Shown here piece by piece: positions 7,299 to 10,208 of a DNA stretch of 10,208 nucleotides. The notes below the pieces were generated by a model. That model saw only the letters and a program-made list of their open reading frames with translations. It made no database searches and was not told the DNA's origin. The stretch comes from an uncultured Porphyromonadaceae bacterium (GTDB lineage: Bacteria; Bacteroidota; Bacteroidia; Bacteroidales; Muribaculaceae), in assembly GCA_947175455.1 (NCBI GenBank), contig CAMWMW010000023.1, positions 1 through 10,208 on the forward strand, read 5' to 3'. Every line of letters starts with the position of its first letter. The first letter of the stretch is position 1. The translations under genes and the position numbers were made by a program.

Positions 7299-8879
7299 AT
7301 GATTCCCTCTGATATCAAGAAATATACACTCCTCTTCGTCCTGATAATTTCATTGTCGGGAATACCGGCACATTCTGTAAACCGGAAAACAAAAACCGGA
7401 ACCAAGGCAAGAACCGAGCAGAAAGCGTCGGCACGCAAAACCGCCTCCAGAACCGCCTCTTCGGGAAAGAGCACCAGACGCGCCTCTAAAAAAACAAATG
7501 CCAAAGCCGAGACTTCGGCAGAGGCAAAACGCCGTCAGGCGGAGACCCAGAAGGAGATAGCGCGCACCAAAGAGGAGTTGCGCCGCAATGAGGCTGAAGT
7601 AAAAAAAGGACTCGGCGAACTGAACCGTCTCAATTCCGACATCGCGGCTGGCAGGTCATTGGTGGCGGCTGCCACCGAACAGGTCAGACTGCTCGACACC
7701 CGCATCTCTTCCCTTGAGTCGGAAATCGCTGCCTCCGAGGCGAAACTCAAGAAAATGAGGGAAGATTACCTAAGCTCAATCCGTAAGATACGGGGGAAAC
7801 GCAATTCGAATTCCACTCTCGCTTTCATTTTCTCTTCCAAGAACTTCAGTCAGGCAATGCGCCGTATGCGTTATCTGAAACAGATTTCGGCATGGCGATC
7901 GAAGAAATCGGCGGAGATCTCGGAATCGGTCAAGGAGCTGACCTTACAGAAAGAGAAACTTGAAGAGTCCAGGCGGGAGAAGGATATCGCACTCTCACGT
8001 CAGGTAGCGGCGCAAAACAGACTCAACGAGCAATACCGGCAGCAGGATGCGCTGGTGGGTGAGCTGCGGCGCAACGGACAGGCGCTGCAGTCGCATCTTG
8101 CGAAAAAACAGCAGGAGGCGAACGCACTGAAGAGCCGCATCGCGGCTTTGATCGCCGAAGAGAACCGCAAGGCGGAGGAGGCAAGAAGAGCTGAAGAAGC
8201 CAGACGCGCCGAAGAGGCACGAAAGGCGGAAGAAGCGAGAAAGGCGGAAGAGGCAAGACTTCTCGCTCAGGAAGAAGCCGCTAAAAACAAGAGCGACAAC
8301 AAGAAAAAAGAGGATAAGAAGAAATCTCGGACTGCTGAAAAAAAGAAATCCGATGAAAAGAAAGATTACGCCGAGGCTCGCAAGCGCAAGCCGCGTGGTG
8401 ACAAGTCTTCGCAATCTTCTACTGCTTCAAAGGAAAAATCAGCGAAAAACACGGCTTCGCAGGCTGGAAATTTTGCCGCCATGCGTGGCTCGCTGCCAAA
8501 ACCGGTATCGGGGGCTTTCCGCGTGACAAGCCAGTTCGGACGTCATTCGCTGCCGGAACTGCCGGATGTGATGTATGACAATCCGGGAATCGATGCCGAA
8601 ACATCCGCCGGAGCATCGGCACAAGCCGTTTATGGAGGGCGCGTTTCCGGAGTATACGTGATTCCGGGATTCTCTACGGTCGTGATTGTGAACCACGGAA
8701 ATTATTATACCGTCTACGGAAACATAGCCTCACCTTCGGTGAAAGTGGGAGATATAGTGAAACAGGGACAGGCTGTCGGCAAACTTGCTCCGTCGGAAGA
8801 TGACCCCTCGCATTCTTCCATTCATTTCGAAGTGTGGAAAAACCGCGACAAACTGAATCCTCTCGACTGGATACGCTGA
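7299..8879 (+). CDS. envC: EnvC-like murein hydrolase activator (degenerate LytM/M23 domain)
   Basis: The 526 residues divide into a signal peptide (about 1-27), a basic Lys/Arg/Ser/Thr-rich linker (about 28-75), a long coiled coil (about 76-290), five AEEAR(R/K) repeats (292-321), a Lys-rich linker (about 330-385) and a C-terminal LytM domain (about 393-526). Zinc and catalytic residues are largely lost. The HxGID His is Asn428, and Asp432 remains. The YxHL His is Asn475. The HxH pair reads Ser507-Ile-His509. This matches E. coli EnvC, which does not cut peptidoglycan itself but activates amidases AmiA and AmiB at the division site while the coiled coil docks on FtsEX. The same job here, in the periplasm, is inferred from that family; the target amidase is not in the window. 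It is the last of four tightly spaced genes. Confidence 0.9.
   Translation: MIPSDIKKYTLLFVLIISLSGIPAHSVNRKTKTGTKARTEQKASARKTASRTASSGKSTRRASKKTNAKAETSAEAKRRQAETQKEIARTKEELRRNEAEVKKGLGELNRLNSDIAAGRSLVAAATEQVRLLDTRISSLESEIAASEAKLKKMREDYLSSIRKIRGKRNSNSTLAFIFSSKNFSQAMRRMRYLKQISAWRSKKSAEISESVKELTLQKEKLEESRREKDIALSRQVAAQNRLNEQYRQQDALVGELRRNGQALQSHLAKKQQEANALKSRIAALIAEENRKAEEARRAEEARRAEEARKAEEARKAEEARLLAQEEAAKNKSDNKKKEDKKKSRTAEKKKSDEKKDYAEARKRKPRGDKSSQSSTASKEKSAKNTASQAGNFAAMRGSLPKPVSGAFRVTSQFGRHSLPELPDVMYDNPGIDAETSAGASAQAVYGGRVSGVYVIPGFSTVVIVNHGNYYTVYGNIASPSVKVGDIVKQGQAVGKLAPSEDDPSHSSIHFEVWKNRDKLNPLDWIR
8172..8261 (+). repeat. Five in-frame 18-base repeats encoding AEEAR(R/K/L)
   Basis: Inside the EnvC-like gene, five consecutive 18-base units encode AEEARR, AEEARR, AEEARK, AEEARK and AEEARL (residues 292-321). 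The units differ at many third codon positions while the peptide is kept. This suggests an old repeat held by selection on a charged helix rather than recent slippage. Confidence 0.85.
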
Positions 8880-8927
8880 GAACGATACAGGATGCAACCG
8901 GAACCGGACTGACACAGACTGAGAAAC

Positions 8928-8942
8928 TGTTTAGACTAAACA
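8928..8942. promoter_or_regulatory. 15-bp palindrome upstream of the transferase gene
   Basis: TGTTTAG (8928-8934), a central A, and CTAAACA (8936-8942) form a perfect palindrome ending eight bases before the ATG at 8950. The single-base centre favours a DNA-binding site for a dimeric regulator over an RNA hairpin, although a 6-bp stem with a GAC loop is also possible. I see no full promoter match in the 70-base gap. Confidence 0.4.
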
Positions 8943-8949
8943 TGAACTT

Positions 8950-9894
8950 ATGATTACGGTCTCAAGATACACCCCTGCCCTTAAACCGCAGTGGGACGCG
9001 TTTGTCAGGGAAGCGAGAAACTCCACTTTTCTCTTCTTCCGCGACTATATGGACTACCATGCCGACCGTTTTGAAGACTGTTCGTGGATAGCCCGCAAGG
9101 GAAACAGAACGGTTGCCCTGCTTCCGGCAAATATCACAGATGATGCGGTGATTCATTCACATCAGGGTCTAACCTACGGCGGCTGGATTCTACCTTCCGG
9201 GCATGTAAACGGCGAGGACGTGCTTGAAATCTTCAGTTCGGCTATAGATGTCTGGCAGAGTGAGGGCATCGCCTCTCTCGATTACAAAACACTGCCGCAT
9301 ATCTATCACCGCCTCCCTTCGCAGGAAGATGAATATGCACTCTTCCGTCTTGGAGCGCGGCTGACCGAATGCAATCTTTCATCCGCGATAAAACTGAATG
9401 CATCGCAGTGGGGATACAACAAACTGCGTAAACGCGCGCTTGCCACCGCCTCTCGCCTTGATTTCAGCATCAGGGAATATAACGATGCCGCGCCATTGAT
9501 CGAACTCACCGCCTCCTGCCTCAGGGAGAGACACGACACGACACCGGTGCACACTGTCGCGGAAATGCAGCGGCTTAAAGACACGTTTCCCGACAACATA
9601 CGATTCTGGATACTCGAATATGACAATGCGCCACAGGCTGCTGTCTGCATCTACGACACAGGCGCGGTAGCGCACGCGCAATATATCGCCACAACACCTC
9701 TCGGTCGCGAGCTGAACCTTCTCACTCCACTTTTCGACCGTCTCATCACGGAGACCTACGCCGACCGTGCCTACTTCGACTTCGGCACAAGCAACGAAAA
9801 CCACGGTCTTCACCTCAACACCGGTCTCCTCCGCCAGAAATCATCATTCGGCGCCACCGGCGTCGCATACAACCGCTACCTCCTGCAACTATAG
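8950..9894 (+). CDS. FemAB/GNAT-like acyl- or aminoacyltransferase
   Basis: A 314-residue soluble protein with no signal peptide or membrane segment. It starts with ITVSRYTPALKPQWDAFV, followed by NSTFLFFRDYMDYHADRFED (24-43) and SHQGLTYGGWIL (70-81). This pattern is one I associate with proteins annotated as GNAT or FemAB-like transferases in Bacteroidales polysaccharide regions. The second half (about 150-314), with FWILEYDNAPQAAVCIY and YFDFGTSNENHGLHLNTGL, fits a second GNAT-like fold as in Fem proteins. Likely chemistry is acyl or aminoacyl transfer to an amino group on a sugar or peptidoglycan precursor; the substrate is unknown. The gene stands 70 bases after the EnvC-like gene, with a palindrome in the gap, so it may be the operon tail or separately controlled. 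ATG 8950 is chosen because an ATG at 8942 stops after three codons. Confidence 0.75.
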   Translation: MITVSRYTPALKPQWDAFVREARNSTFLFFRDYMDYHADRFEDCSWIARKGNRTVALLPANITDDAVIHSHQGLTYGGWILPSGHVNGEDVLEIFSSAIDVWQSEGIASLDYKTLPHIYHRLPSQEDEYALFRLGARLTECNLSSAIKLNASQWGYNKLRKRALATASRLDFSIREYNDAAPLIELTASCLRERHDTTPVHTVAEMQRLKDTFPDNIRFWILEYDNAPQAAVCIYDTGAVAHAQYIATTPLGRELNLLTPLFDRLITETYADRAYFDFGTSNENHGLHLNTGLLRQKSSFGATGVAYNRYLLQL

Positions 9895-10075
9895 AGCATC
9901 ACCCATCCGCCAAAGCACCACGACCGACAGATTCCATACCCCTTACCGCCAGAAATTTACCACCTAACTAACTTTCCCATAAGTTATTGCAGCGATTGAA
10001 AGCGACTAATCACGCCCTGTTCGCATAGGCAGCTACGCTTCCTTTTCGACTTGAAAATTTCATTATAATTCCTTT

Positions 10076-10098
10076 GAAAATTCCCTCGAAAATCCCTC
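10076..10098. repeat. Short tandem repeat GAAAATTCCCTC / GAAAATCCCTC
   Basis: Two adjacent units, GAAAATTCCCTC (10076-10087) and GAAAATCCCTC (10088-10098), differ by one T. A related GAAAATTTC lies at 10053-10061, and the reverse complement GAGGGAT occurs at the very end of the window (10202-10208). The function is unknown, and it may be part of a dispersed intergenic repeat. Confidence 0.5.
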
Positions 10099-10169
10099 GT
10101 CAGATGAATGGAGTTAAATCCAAACGCTCTCTTAAAATTGATTCCGGAAAATGTAAGAGTATGTTTAGT

Positions 10170-10202
10170 TTTAAATTATGTTAGCATAAAGATGTATTTT
10201 TG
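10170..10202 (+). promoter_or_regulatory. Possible Bacteroidetes-type promoter reading out of the window
   Basis: TATTTTTG at 10195-10202 matches TAnnTTTG exactly, and TTTA at 10170-10173 is a three-of-four match to the -33 TTTG with a 21-base spacer. Transcription would start near the right edge. AT-rich DNA yields such matches by chance, so the call is tentative; a plus-strand gene just beyond the window would support it. Confidence 0.35.
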
Positions 10203-10208
10203 AGGGAT

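Larger units (their letters stand above)
9895..10208. other. Gene-poor, AT-richer intergenic stretch
   Basis: No convincing gene lies in these 314 bases. No hairpin with a T-run marks the end of the transferase transcript. The last 170 bases are clearly richer in A and T than the coding DNA to the left. They contain GAAAAT(T)CCCTC direct repeats and, on the minus strand, a start codon at 10063 preceded by AAAGGAA that opens a 17-residue ORF. They end with a promoter-like sequence reading out of the window. Confidence 0.7.

Noticed and set aside
7995..8414. 139-codon minus-strand ORF with a hydrophobic product
   Set aside because: It is the antisense reading of the Lys/Glu/Ala-rich coiled coil and linkers, which automatically reads as Leu/Phe/Ser-rich sequence.
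7299..8879. Active M23 endopeptidase
   Set aside because: Histidines at three of the expected metal or catalytic positions are replaced (Asn428, Asn475, Ser507), and the coiled-coil architecture is that of EnvC.
8897..8908. AACCGG tandem pair after the EnvC-like gene
   Set aside because: Only two 6-base copies, no stem with a T-run and no promoter match; likely chance.
9895..10208. tRNA gene, CRISPR array or insertion sequence in the right intergenic stretch
   Set aside because: No cloverleaf with a CCA-type acceptor, no regularly spaced repeats, no transposase motif and no clear terminal inverted repeats were seen.

Overview
The window looks like chromosomal DNA of a Bacteroidales bacterium, possibly Muribaculaceae-like. 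This rests on the gene set (a 55-residue 2[4Fe-4S] ferredoxin, then dut, a TPR protein, a DUF4292-type protein and an EnvC-type activator), the lack of strong Shine-Dalgarno sites, and an exact Bacteroidetes-type promoter (TTTG, 20 bp, TAnnTTTG) ahead of the ferredoxin. The genus is a guess from gene content and near-balanced base composition.

Left part (1-3766): cell-surface glycan genes in two converging blocks. On the plus strand, the unrecognised tail of a gene is joined by an ATGA overlap to a polytopic membrane protein (DUF6056-like, possibly a GT-C type enzyme). On the minus strand, a family 2 glycosyltransferase is joined by another ATGA overlap to a Wzx-type O-antigen/oligosaccharide flippase. 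The two blocks meet tail to tail with an 11-bp overlap of coding sequence.

Middle (3767-4190): a divergent control region. A perfect 10-bp inverted repeat carries TAAATTTG on both strands, one copy facing the glycosyltransferase and one facing the ferredoxin. The ferredoxin gene is closed by a strong hairpin terminator just ahead of dut.

Right part (4191-9894): a tightly packed plus-strand operon, dut - TPR protein - DUF4292 (LolB-like) - EnvC-like protein, with junctions of +3, -14 and +5 bases. A FemAB/GNAT-like transferase follows after 70 bases, preceded by a 15-bp palindrome. dut cleans the nucleotide pool. The next three genes encode exported proteins and look like an envelope module: a TPR scaffold, a LolA/LolB-fold factor, and a non-catalytic LytM protein expected to switch on peptidoglycan amidases.

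The last 314 bases hold no convincing gene. They are AT-richer, contain short GAAAAT(T)CCCTC repeats and a doubtful 17-residue ORF on the minus strand, and end with a promoter-like sequence pointing out of the window. I see no tRNA, rRNA, CRISPR array or intact insertion sequence. No wholly new system is evident; the best leads are the TPR/LolB-like/EnvC module and the mirrored divergent promoter.
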